Below are positions 1 through 5,186 of a stretch of DNA of 5,415 nt, piece by piece. Within the stretch, counting starts at the first letter, position 1, and every line of letters starts with the position of its first letter. Source of the stretch: an uncultured Erysipelotrichaceae bacterium (GTDB lineage Bacteria > Bacillota_I > Bacilli_A > RF39 > UBA660); NCBI GenBank assembly GCA_902783405.1, contig CACZQZ010000120.1:1-5415 (forward strand), given 5' to 3'. The notes beneath the pieces are model-generated. The model was not told the DNA's origin. It ran no database searches and saw only the letters and a program-made list of their open reading frames with translations. The translations under genes were made by a program, and so were the position numbers.

Positions 1-367
1 ACGTACTAAAGTAGCAGTATACTCTGATTATCCAAATGTAGAAGCAGTAGGATCTTGTATAGGACAAAATGGATCTAGAATTAATCCAATTATCGAAGAA
101 TTAAATGGAGAAAAAATAGACGTCGTTTTATATGATAAAGATCCATCTGTATTTATTGAAAATGCTTTAAGTCCAGCTAAAGATTTACACATTTTAGTAA
201 CCGATGAAAAAGAAAAACAAGCATTAGTAGTTGTAAACAAAGATAATTTTTCACTTGCTATTGGTAAGAAAGGTTTAAATGTTCGCTTAGCAGCGCGTCT
301 TACACATTATAAATTGGATATTAAAACAACGGATGAAGCAGAAGAGTTAGGAATTCGTTTTATATGA
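1..367 (+). CDS. nusA: Transcription termination/antitermination factor NusA, C-terminal part (5' end outside window)
   Basis: The visible 121 codons (first full codon at base 2, TGA stop at 365-367) read as the end of NusA, the RNA polymerase-associated factor that modulates pausing, termination and antitermination by binding nascent RNA. What is seen: the end of KH1 with GQNGSRI (visible residues 21-27) followed by the typical stretch containing EELNGEKIDVV, and KH2 with LAIGKKG and NVRLAAR (GKKG at residues 88-91). The protein ends soon after KH2 (LGIRF near the end), so it lacks the acidic repeats of the E. coli form, as expected for Bacillota. The usual DPVGAC before the KH1 glycine loop is replaced by VEAVGSC, a mild divergence. 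The stop overlaps the next start as ATGA, so rnpM is probably translationally coupled. Identity is certain; only the N-terminal domain and S1 are missing, because of the window edge. Confidence 0.97.
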   Translation, partial: RTKVAVYSDYPNVEAVGSCIGQNGSRINPIIEELNGEKIDVVLYDKDPSVFIENALSPAKDLHILVTDEKEKQALVVVNKDNFSLAIGKKGLNVRLAARLTHYKLDIKTTDEAEELGIRFI

Positions 368-624
368 TGAAACAAAAAAAAATTCCAATGCGTATGTGTG
401 CTGTTACAAGAGAAAAATATCCTAAAAGGGACTTAATTAGAATTGTACGTACACCAGAAGGAAATGTAATTGTGGATGTTACCGGTAAGGCCAATGGACG
501 AGGTGTTTATGTAAAAAAAGATTTAGATGTAATCTTAAAAGCACAAAAAACAAAAATTTTAGAAAAGCAATTAGAAGTTTCTATTGATGATAGTGTTTAT
601 GAAACTTTAAAACAAATGATATAG
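364..624 (+). CDS. rnpM: RNase P modulator RnpM (YlxR family, DUF448)
   Basis: This is an 86-residue small basic protein of the YlxR family. The B. subtilis member has been reported to bind RNase P RNA and dampen its activity, and was renamed RnpM; older literature calls it a nucleoid-associated or RNA-binding protein. Diagnostic motifs are the N-terminal RMCAVTR (residues 10-16), the LIRIVRTPEG strand (24-33) and NGRGVY (44-49), the family's usual GRGAY loop with Val for Ala. Length is normal. The start at 364 overlaps the nusA stop (ATGA). A second ATG follows immediately at 367 and would give the more usual MKQKKIP start, so the exact start is uncertain by one codon. Upstream is only a weak purine run (TTAGGAA), consistent with coupling to nusA. 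The position between nusA and infB is the conserved one. Confidence 0.95.
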   Translation: MMKQKKIPMRMCAVTREKYPKRDLIRIVRTPEGNVIVDVTGKANGRGVYVKKDLDVILKAQKTKILEKQLEVSIDDSVYETLKQMI

Positions 625-650
625 AAGGTAGGATTGTTATGAATAAATAA
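625..650 (+). other. Mini-ORF (start-Asn-Lys-stop) at the expected ylxQ position
   Basis: Directly after the rnpM stop comes an AAGGTAGGA Shine-Dalgarno-like run (625-633), five bases, and ATG AAT AAA TAA (639-650). It ends 20 bases before the infB start and is out of frame with it. Many Bacillota carry ylxQ, encoding an L7Ae/L30e-like RNA-binding protein, at exactly this place. The whole rnpM-infB gap is only 46 bases, so ylxQ is absent here. The mini-ORF could be the surviving ribosome-binding site and first codons of a deleted ylxQ, or a start-stop leader that holds ribosomes near the infB start. A chance match in AT-rich DNA is also possible. Confidence 0.4.
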
Positions 651-670
651 AAGAAAGAGGTGGAATACAT

Positions 671-2764
671 ATGATGAGTGTATTAGAATATGCAGAAGAT
701 GTTAATAAAAGCGTAGATGAAATATTAAAAAAGTGTAAAGAACTAAATATTGATGTTTATACTGAAGAAGATATGTTAGATGATGAAGCAATAACTATTT
801 TAGACAATAATTTAGATGCATCAGAAGAAGAAATAATTGATGATATTGTTGAAGAAATTATTGAAAATGAGAAAATCGATGTAGATAATACAGTTAAAAA
901 ACAAAAATTAAAGAAAAAAAATACACAAGTAAAAAGTAATAAAAAGGAATTTGCTACTAAGAAAAAAGAAATGTATAAAAACAAAGAAAAATTAGTATCG
1001 AATACTCCTAATGTAGATGATCATATTATTGTATATAAAGAAAATATGACTGTAGGTAATCTTGCAGATGATTTATCTGTACCTGCAGCTGAAGTTATAA
1101 AAAAACTATTTATGCTTGGAATTATGGCAAATATCAATAATTCCATTAGTTTTGAAAATGCTGAACTTATTGTTTCAGATTATAAAAAAGAATTAAAACG
1201 TGAAGAAGCAACCGATGTTGCAAATTTTGAAGAATTTGAAATTGTTGATAAAGAAGAAGATTTAGTAAAACGAGCTCCTGTTGTAACCATTATGGGACAT
1301 GTTGATCATGGAAAAACGACTCTTTTAGATACGATTCGTAAAACGAAAGTAGCTGAAGGAGAAGCAGGTGGAATCACACAAGCTATTAGTGCTTACCAAG
1401 TAAATCATAATGGAAGTTTGATTACTTTTATTGATACTCCAGGACATGCTGCTTTTACAGAAATGAGAGCTAGAGGGGCACAAATCACAGATATTGTTAT
1501 TATCATAGTAGCCGCAGATGATGGCATTATGCCTCAAACTAAAGAAGCTATCGATCATGCTAAAGCATCTAATGCTCCTATTATTGTAGCTATTAATAAA
1601 ATTGATAAGCCAGATGCTAATCCAGATAAAATTTTAACAGAATTAACAGAATATGGACTTACTCCAGAACAGTGGGGTGGAGATACATTAGTTAACCAAA
1701 TTTCTGCTAAAACAGGTGAAGGAATTGATGAACTTTTAGAAAATATTTTGTTAATTGCTGAAATGCAGGATTTAAAAGCAAATCCTTCTAGATATGCACT
1801 TGGTACCGTAATTGAAGCAAAACTAGATAAACATTTAGGACCAGTCGTTACGATGCTTATTCAAAATGGAACATTAAGACTTGGTGATCCAATTGTTGTT
1901 GGAACAACTTATGGTAAAGTTAGAACTTTAAAAAATGATATGGGAATAGAAATTACGGAAGGATTTCCTTCTATGCCAGTAGAAATTACAGGAGTAGGAG
2001 AAACACCTATAGCTGGAGATAAATTTATGGCTTTTGAGTCTGAAAAAGAAGCAAGAAGTATTGGTATGCAAAGAAAAGAACAAGCTAAACAAAAACAAGG
2101 ACAAAAATCAGAAACCTTATCTTTAGATGAATTATTTTCAAAAATCCAATCTGGTGTTAAAGAAATTAATGTTGTCTTAAAAACAGATGTTAACGGTAGT
2201 TTAGAAGCAGTTAAAAATTCACTTGAAAAATTAGATGTTGAAGGTGTTAAAGTAAAGGTAGTAAGAGGTGGCGTTGGTGCTATCACTGAAGGGGATATCA
2301 TATTAGCAAAAGCATCTGATGCAATCGTTATTGGATTTAATGTTAGACCAAGTAATGCTATTAAAGATTATGCTAAAGAAAATAGTGTTGATATTAGACT
2401 TTATAATATTATTTATAAAGTAGTAGAAGAGATGGAAGCTGCTATGAAAGGTATGTTAGATCCTGTTTATGAAGAAAAGGTACTAGGTAGTGCTGAAGTT
2501 AGACAATTATTTAAATTTTCTAAAGTTGGTATTATTGCTGGATGTTATGTATCAGAAGGCGTTATTAAAGCAGTGGCACAGGCAAGAGTTATAAGAGACG
2601 GAATTGTAATTTATGACGGTAATATAGGATCACTTCAAAGAGAAAAAGATAGAGTTAAAGAAGTTAAAAAAGGATTAGAATGTGGTATTACAATTGAAAA
2701 CTACACAGATATTAAAGTTGGTGATATCATTGAATGTTATGAAATGGTAGAAATAGAAAGGTAG
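671..2764 (+). CDS. infB: Translation initiation factor IF-2
   Basis: This is a complete 697-residue IF2, the GTPase that delivers fMet-tRNA to the 30S subunit and promotes 50S joining. Domains in order: an N-terminal IF2_N-like helical module (about 3-50), a low-complexity acidic then Lys-rich linker (about 50-115), a second IF2_N module (about 117-172), the G domain, beta-barrel domain II (from about 378), domain III (from about 498) and the fMet-tRNA-binding C2 domain (from about 603). The G motifs are intact: GHVDHGKT (209-216), GGITQ (233-237), DTPGH (255-259), NKID (309-312) and SAK (345-347). Length is close to that of B. subtilis IF2. The start at 671 sits seven bases after AGGTGG (658-663); a second ATG at 674 is possible. 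I see no well-placed ribosome-binding site for a shorter internal isoform. It follows rnpM directly, without ylxQ, and is the last operon gene seen. Confidence 0.98.
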   Translation: MMSVLEYAEDVNKSVDEILKKCKELNIDVYTEEDMLDDEAITILDNNLDASEEEIIDDIVEEIIENEKIDVDNTVKKQKLKKKNTQVKSNKKEFATKKKEMYKNKEKLVSNTPNVDDHIIVYKENMTVGNLADDLSVPAAEVIKKLFMLGIMANINNSISFENAELIVSDYKKELKREEATDVANFEEFEIVDKEEDLVKRAPVVTIMGHVDHGKTTLLDTIRKTKVAEGEAGGITQAISAYQVNHNGSLITFIDTPGHAAFTEMRARGAQITDIVIIIVAADDGIMPQTKEAIDHAKASNAPIIVAINKIDKPDANPDKILTELTEYGLTPEQWGGDTLVNQISAKTGEGIDELLENILLIAEMQDLKANPSRYALGTVIEAKLDKHLGPVVTMLIQNGTLRLGDPIVVGTTYGKVRTLKNDMGIEITEGFPSMPVEITGVGETPIAGDKFMAFESEKEARSIGMQRKEQAKQKQGQKSETLSLDELFSKIQSGVKEINVVLKTDVNGSLEAVKNSLEKLDVEGVKVKVVRGGVGAITEGDIILAKASDAIVIGFNVRPSNAIKDYAKENSVDIRLYNIIYKVVEEMEAAMKGMLDPVYEEKVLGSAEVRQLFKFSKVGIIAGCYVSEGVIKAVAQARVIRDGIVIYDGNIGSLQREKDRVKEVKKGLECGITIENYTDIKVGDIIECYEMVEIER

Positions 2765-2777
2765 AAATACCTTTTTT
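2757..2777 (+). terminator. Intrinsic terminator overlapping the infB stop codon
   Basis: The sequence AAAGGTA (2757-2763), loop GAAA (2764-2767), TACCTTT (2768-2774) forms a perfect 7-bp stem with a GNRA-type tetraloop, continuing into a T run to 2777. The infB stop (2762-2764) lies inside the stem and loop. Part of the T run is used by the stem, so the free U tail is short and the terminator may be moderate in strength. Confidence 0.7.
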
Positions 2778-2860
2778 CTGTATAGAAAAATAAATTATAT
2801 TTAAAATAATAGTACAATATTAAAAGATTGATTGGATTTTCTTTATAAGAGGAGATTTTT

Positions 2861-2917
2861 ATAAATAAAAAAGATTTTTGGGTTAGCAATTATTTCTCAT
2901 ATTTTGGTTTAAAATAA
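2861..2917 (+). other. Possible 18-codon micro-ORF with non-standard ATA start
   Basis: A strong Shine-Dalgarno sequence AAGAGGAGA (2847-2855) is followed after five T's by ATA AAT AAA AAA and then open codons to TAA at 2915-2917. If initiated at ATA, or if this was once ATG, the peptide would be about 18 residues ending in WVSNYFSYFGLK, aromatic-rich after a basic start. There is no ATG, GTG or TTG at the right distance. A TACAAT at 2813-2818 could be a -10 element, but no good -35 is seen. I do not recognise the peptide. It may be a decayed small gene, a rare ATA-initiated peptide, or chance. Confidence 0.2.
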
Positions 2918-2950
2918 AAAACCACCTCATATAGGTGGCACCCAAAATAT
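2899..2950. repeat. Nested inverted repeat around the gerQ-like gene's terminator
   Basis: A perfect 9-base inverted repeat, ATATTTTGG (2899-2907) and CCAAAATAT (2942-2950), flanks the inner terminator hairpin (2922-2938). A further 8-base pair of arms, TTTTGGGT (2876-2883) and ACCCAAAA (2940-2947), overlaps it and offers an alternative pairing. TGGTTT (2905-2910) can also pair with AAACCA (2919-2924). These foldings exclude each other, so the RNA could adopt more than one structure. The right arm touches the stop codon of the gerQ-like gene. Confidence 0.45.
2911..2939 (-). terminator. Intrinsic terminator of the gerQ-like gene
   Basis: Read on the minus strand, CCACCT - ATATG - AGGTGG (2938 down to 2922) is a perfect 6-bp stem, extendable by one G-U pair, followed directly by TTTTTTATTTT (2921 down to 2911). 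It lies just beyond the stop of the minus-strand gerQ-like gene. The plus-strand reading has no downstream T run, so it acts for the minus strand only. Confidence 0.85.
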
Positions 2951-3243
2951 TATAAGTATTTGTCTAAATTTTCTTCAAATTGAATATAATTCATAAATAC
3001 AAGAGGAAGTAAATACCATTCTTTTTTAGAAACATCATTTAATAAAATATAATCTTTACCAGTAGACTCTATAATTCCTTCAAATACTTTATCTTTATTA
3101 TTTTCCATATAAGGAAAACTCATATAAACTTTGGCTTTAATTTTTTCTGTTTTTTTTAAAATATTTTCCATAAAATCATTTCCTATATTATTTCGATACA
3201 TTATAGAATTTACATCCATATTTTGATAATAATCATTTTGCAT
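2950..3243 (-). CDS. GerQ/YwdL-like spore coat protein, short form
   Basis: This 97-residue protein resembles the conserved C-terminal core of GerQ (YwdL). In B. subtilis GerQ is an inner-coat protein needed for the cortex-lytic enzyme CwlJ to localise, and is cross-linked by transglutaminase Tgl. Matching features, from remembered family sequence, are FMENILK (24-30), the AKVYMSF strand (37-43), VFEGIIESTGKDYILL (53-68), the short WYLLPL segment (76-81) and the closing NYIQFEENL (85-93). The family's longer Gln-rich N-terminus is reduced to about 23 residues with no lysine before K30, although N-terminal lysines are the cross-linking sites in B. subtilis. There is no signal peptide or membrane segment, as expected for a mother-cell coat protein. 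The start is supported by AAAGGATG nine bases upstream. It is a single-gene unit, divergent from the capA-like gene, with its own terminator. No spore gene is adjacent, so the role rests on sequence resemblance alone. Confidence 0.75.
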   Translation of the reverse strand: MQNDYYQNMDVNSIMYRNNIGNDFMENILKKTEKIKAKVYMSFPYMENNKDKVFEGIIESTGKDYILLNDVSKKEWYLLPLVFMNYIQFEENLDKYL

Positions 3244-3255
3244 TTTATATCATCC

Positions 3256-3277
3256 TTTCATAAAAGTATATGAAAAA
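3256..3277 (-). promoter_or_regulatory. Putative promoter of the gerQ-like gene (sigma-E-like -10 CATATACT)
   Basis: On the minus strand TTTTTCATATACT precedes the ribosome-binding site. CATATACT (3272 down to 3265) matches the sigma-E -10 consensus CATACA(A/C)T at seven of eight positions, and B. subtilis gerQ is a sigma-E gene. An AATATT element lies upstream, but only about 11 bases away, shorter than the usual sigma-E spacing. The embedded TATACT could also be a sigma-A -10, again without a good -35. The implied leader is very short, about 15 bases. A near-identical box precedes the vanY-like gene. Confidence 0.4.
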
Positions 3278-3280
3278 GAT

Positions 3281-3292
3281 GAAAATATTTTC
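3281..3292. promoter_or_regulatory. Perfect 12-bp palindrome in the divergent promoter region
   Basis: GAAAATATTTTC is a perfect palindrome lying between the likely -10 elements of the two divergent genes, a suitable place for a dimeric regulator's operator. AT-rich DNA makes short palindromes common, so this is only a candidate. Confidence 0.25.
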
Positions 3293-3324
3293 TCCTAAGA
3301 CTATATTTTTTTGGAAAAATAATA

Positions 3325-3330
3325 TATAAT
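3325..3330 (+). promoter_or_regulatory. Putative -10 element of the capA-like gene
   Basis: A perfect TATAAT lies 24 bases before the ATG, upstream of the AAAGGATGG ribosome-binding site (3342-3350). The hexamer 17 bases upstream is TATATT (3302-3307), a poor -35. TTGGAA (3311-3316) is too close to serve. The promoter may be weak or need an activator. Confidence 0.45.
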
Positions 3331-3354
3331 AGAATTACTGTAAAGGATGGTAGT

Positions 3355-4539
3355 ATGAAGAAGATTAAAAACATATTTAAAGGAATTTTTTTGATTTTAT
3401 TTTTTGCTTTTTTGTCTGTAAGTTTTTATTTCTTTTTAACTGAATTTATTCATTTAGATTCAAAACAAATAGAACCAAAAAAACAAGAAAAAAAGAAAGA
3501 AGAAAAGCCAAAAAAGGAAGAGTATCATTTAACGCTTGGAATGGTTGGAGATGCACTTTATCATACAGGAGTATTTACGGATGGTAGAACATATGATTCT
3601 AATGCGAATAGTTATGTTTATAATTACGATTCACAACTTTCATTAATGGCACCAATTATATCAGAATATGATTTAGCATATTATAATCAAGAAAGTATTT
3701 TAGGAGGAACTGAATTAGGACTTTCCTCTTATCCGATGTTTAATTCACCACAAGAGGTTGGAGATGCATATTTGAATGCTGGTTTTAATTTAGTGAGCTT
3801 GGCAAATAATCATACTTTAGATAAGGGAGAAAGAGGAATTTTAAAATCTGTAGAGTATTGGCGAGGAAAAAAAGAAGCAATGACTGCTGGAAGTTATGAT
3901 TCCTTTGAAGATAGAAATAGGAGTCATGTCGGAGAAAAAAATGGAATAAAATATGCTTTCTTTGCTTATACGGATACAACCAATGGACTTACAGTTCCTA
4001 GTGGCAAAGAATATTTAGTAAATGTATTTGATAAAGAAAAAGTAAAAGAAGATATTCTAAAAGTAAAAGATGAAGTAGATGTTATTTTAGTATCTATGCA
4101 TTGGGGTGAAGAATATACACATACACCAACAACTACTCAAAGAGATGAAGCAGAGTATTTGGCTTCTTTAGGAGTTAATGTTATCATCGGATCACATCCA
4201 CATGTTATTCAGCCAATTGAACATATTGGAGATACTGTTGTTGTTTATTCTTTAGGAAACTTTATATCTGGACAAAATGGAACAGAGAAAAAGGTAGGTT
4301 TACTCGCATCTTTAGAAATCAATAAAGTGGTGGAAAATGGAAAAACAACAATTAGTATTGATAATGTTAAAGGTGATTTAACTTATACATATCATCAAAA
4401 CTTTAAAAACTTTAAAGTTATACCATTTTATCAATTAACAAATAATGAATTATACGGATATGAAAACATAAAAACACAATATGAAGCAATATTAAATAAA
4501 AATGATGATTCTATCATTGTAGGAAGTCTTGGAGCTTAA
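3355..4539 (+). CDS. CapA/PgsA-family metallophosphatase-like protein, membrane-anchored
   Basis: This 394-residue protein belongs to the CapA (poly-gamma-glutamate synthesis accessory) family, which has a calcineurin-like metallophosphatase fold. Layout: a basic N-terminus, one hydrophobic segment (about 10-32) acting as uncleaved anchor or signal, a Lys/Glu-rich linker (about 40-56), then the extracellular domain from about 58. Likely metal-site motifs are GDALYH (65-70), NQE (111-113), NNHTLD (151-156), HWG (249-251), GSHPHVIQP (279-287) and YSLGNF (298-303), all intact. Length is close to B. subtilis PgsA/YwtB. The start is supported by AAAGGATGG four bases upstream. No capB or capC lies alongside, so poly-gamma-glutamate synthesis cannot be claimed; many Bacillota carry lone members of unknown substrate, and a wall- or polymer-related phosphoesterase is equally possible. 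It converges on the vanY-like gene, overlapping it by 4 bases. Confidence 0.88.
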   Translation: MKKIKNIFKGIFLILFFAFLSVSFYFFLTEFIHLDSKQIEPKKQEKKKEEKPKKEEYHLTLGMVGDALYHTGVFTDGRTYDSNANSYVYNYDSQLSLMAPIISEYDLAYYNQESILGGTELGLSSYPMFNSPQEVGDAYLNAGFNLVSLANNHTLDKGERGILKSVEYWRGKKEAMTAGSYDSFEDRNRSHVGEKNGIKYAFFAYTDTTNGLTVPSGKEYLVNVFDKEKVKEDILKVKDEVDVILVSMHWGEEYTHTPTTTQRDEAEYLASLGVNVIIGSHPHVIQPIEHIGDTVVVYSLGNFISGQNGTEKKVGLLASLEINKVVENGKTTISIDNVKGDLTYTYHQNFKNFKVIPFYQLTNNELYGYENIKTQYEAILNKNDDSIIVGSLGA

Positions 4540-4550
4540 GACTTCTTTTT
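4521..4550 (+). terminator. One-directional terminator of the capA-like gene, inside both convergent coding ends
   Basis: The stem GAAGTCTT (4523-4530), loop GGAGCTT, AAGACTTC (4538-4545) is a perfect 8-bp hairpin, extendable to 10 bp with A4521-T4547 and G4522-T4546, followed by T's to 4550. It contains the capA-like stop (4537-4539) and the vanY-like stop (4536-4538 on the minus strand). Read on the minus strand the hairpin is followed by CCTACAATG with no T run, so it should not stop transcription from the vanY-like gene. Confidence 0.85.
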
Positions 4551-5117
4551 ATATTCTTCTAAAGTTAAATTTTGTTTGTAAAGTAGAGTAGCCACTTTAA
4601 TACCAACATACCTATAATGCCAAGGTTCATATTTAAATCCAGTAATATGTTCTTTTCCTTTTGGATATCTCATAATAAATCCGAATTTATGAGCATTTTT
4701 ACTCATCCATTTGAACTCTTTAGATTCCTCAAATAAATTGTAATCATGATTAGACCCTTCTACATCAAAAGAAAGCCCTGTTTGATGTTCAGAATGTCCT
4801 GGCCTGGCACTACAATTATCAGCATAAATAAGACCTTTATCTTTTACATAATAATGATACAAATTATCTTGGTAATTATAGCTGCGGTAAGCAGATACAA
4901 TTTTTATGTAATATCCATATTGTGAGGCCACTTCAGCTAATTTTTCAAAGTGCTCTTTGGCAGTTTTTCTTAATAATTTTTCTTCTTTAGCATATTTATG
5001 ATTGATTTCTTCTAAGTCATTTGGAATATAATTTTCATCTAAAATATAGTTTTTATTTACTAAAACTAACATATCATCCATATTTTTGATTTTTTGAATA
5101 TTTTTATAAAAATCCAT
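4536..5117 (-). CDS. M15B metallopeptidase, VanY/VanXY-type D-Ala-D-Ala carboxypeptidase
   Basis: This 193-residue zinc peptidase of the VanY family cleaves terminal D-Ala from peptidoglycan stem peptides or precursors. Motifs, numbered from the chosen start: SAYRSYNYQ (75-83); SARPGHSEHQTGLSFDV (103-119), with zinc ligands H111 and D118; and EPWH (164-167), with catalytic E164 and third zinc ligand H167. All catalytic residues are present. The start at 5117 is chosen because AAAGGAG (5129-5123) lies five bases upstream. An in-frame ATG at 5168 would add MKIIIFLCFILLLKGDT, which looks like a signal peptide, but it has no ribosome-binding site, sits about where transcription would begin from the TATAAT at 5174-5179, and its LKGD codons are the Shine-Dalgarno itself. 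Without that extension the enzyme looks cytoplasmic, similar in length to VanXY enzymes (about 190 residues). No vanHA-like genes are visible, so resistance is not implied. A degenerate paralogue lies directly upstream. Confidence 0.9.
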   Translation of the reverse strand: MDFYKNIQKIKNMDDMLVLVNKNYILDENYIPNDLEEINHKYAKEEKLLRKTAKEHFEKLAEVASQYGYYIKIVSAYRSYNYQDNLYHYYVKDKGLIYADNCSARPGHSEHQTGLSFDVEGSNHDYNLFEESKEFKWMSKNAHKFGFIMRYPKGKEHITGFKYEPWHYRYVGIKVATLLYKQNLTLEEYKKKS

Positions 5118-5129
5118 AGTATCTCCTTT
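5115..5129 (-). promoter_or_regulatory. Ribosome-binding site that decides the vanY-like start
   Basis: On the minus strand AAAGGAG (5129-5123), spacer ATACT, then ATG at 5117-5115 is a near-ideal Shine-Dalgarno arrangement. The upstream in-frame ATG at 5168 is preceded only by AT-rich sequence (ATAATTTATT). Confidence 0.85.
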
Positions 5130-5162
5130 CAAAAGTAAAATAAAACAAAGGAAAATAATGAT

Positions 5163-5186
5163 TTTCATAATAAATTATATGAAAAA
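5163..5186 (-). promoter_or_regulatory. Putative promoter of the vanY-like gene (CATATAAT -10)
   Basis: On the minus strand TTTTTCATATAAT (5186-5174) contains TATAAT, a perfect sigma-A -10, and CATATAAT, seven of eight positions of a sigma-E -10 (CATACAAT). No convincing -35 is seen for either. Transcription would begin near 5167, giving a leader of about 50 bases to the ATG at 5117. The T run feeding the box is the tail of the preceding gene's terminator. The box closely resembles that before the gerQ-like gene. Confidence 0.45.

Noticed and set aside
28..240. Open frame on the minus strand opposite nusA
   Set aside because: It lies fully antisense to well-conserved NusA KH codons. The Ser/Phe/Thr-rich composition is typical of the reverse of AT-rich coding DNA.
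757..984. Open frame on the minus strand opposite the infB linker
   Set aside because: It is the reverse of the Lys/Glu-rich IF2 linker, giving runs of Phe, Ser and Leu. It is a compositional shadow.
971..1060. Possible internal start for a shorter IF2 isoform (ATG at 971 or later in the linker)
   Set aside because: B. subtilis and E. coli make shorter IF2 forms, but no ATG here has a Shine-Dalgarno at suitable distance; the nearest AAGGA (945-949) is about 20 bases away.
1325..1558. Open frame on the minus strand opposite the IF2 G domain
   Set aside because: It is antisense to invariant GTPase motifs and has no recognisable family.
1909..2301. 130-codon open frame on the minus strand inside infB
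   Set aside because: Long, but wholly antisense to conserved IF2 domains II-III, with Ser/Pro/Thr-rich shadow composition.
3300..3320. TTGGAA as a -35 element for the capA-like gene
   Set aside because: It is only 8 bases from the TATAAT at 3325-3330, too close for a sigma-A promoter.
3785..3979. Open frame on the minus strand inside the capA-like gene
   Set aside because: Antisense to the conserved NNHTLD region, with a Phe/Leu/His-rich shadow composition.
4536..5117. Glycopeptide (vancomycin) resistance cluster
   Set aside because: M15B peptidases are common housekeeping enzymes in Bacillota. No vanH-, vanA- or vanRS-like genes are seen in the window.
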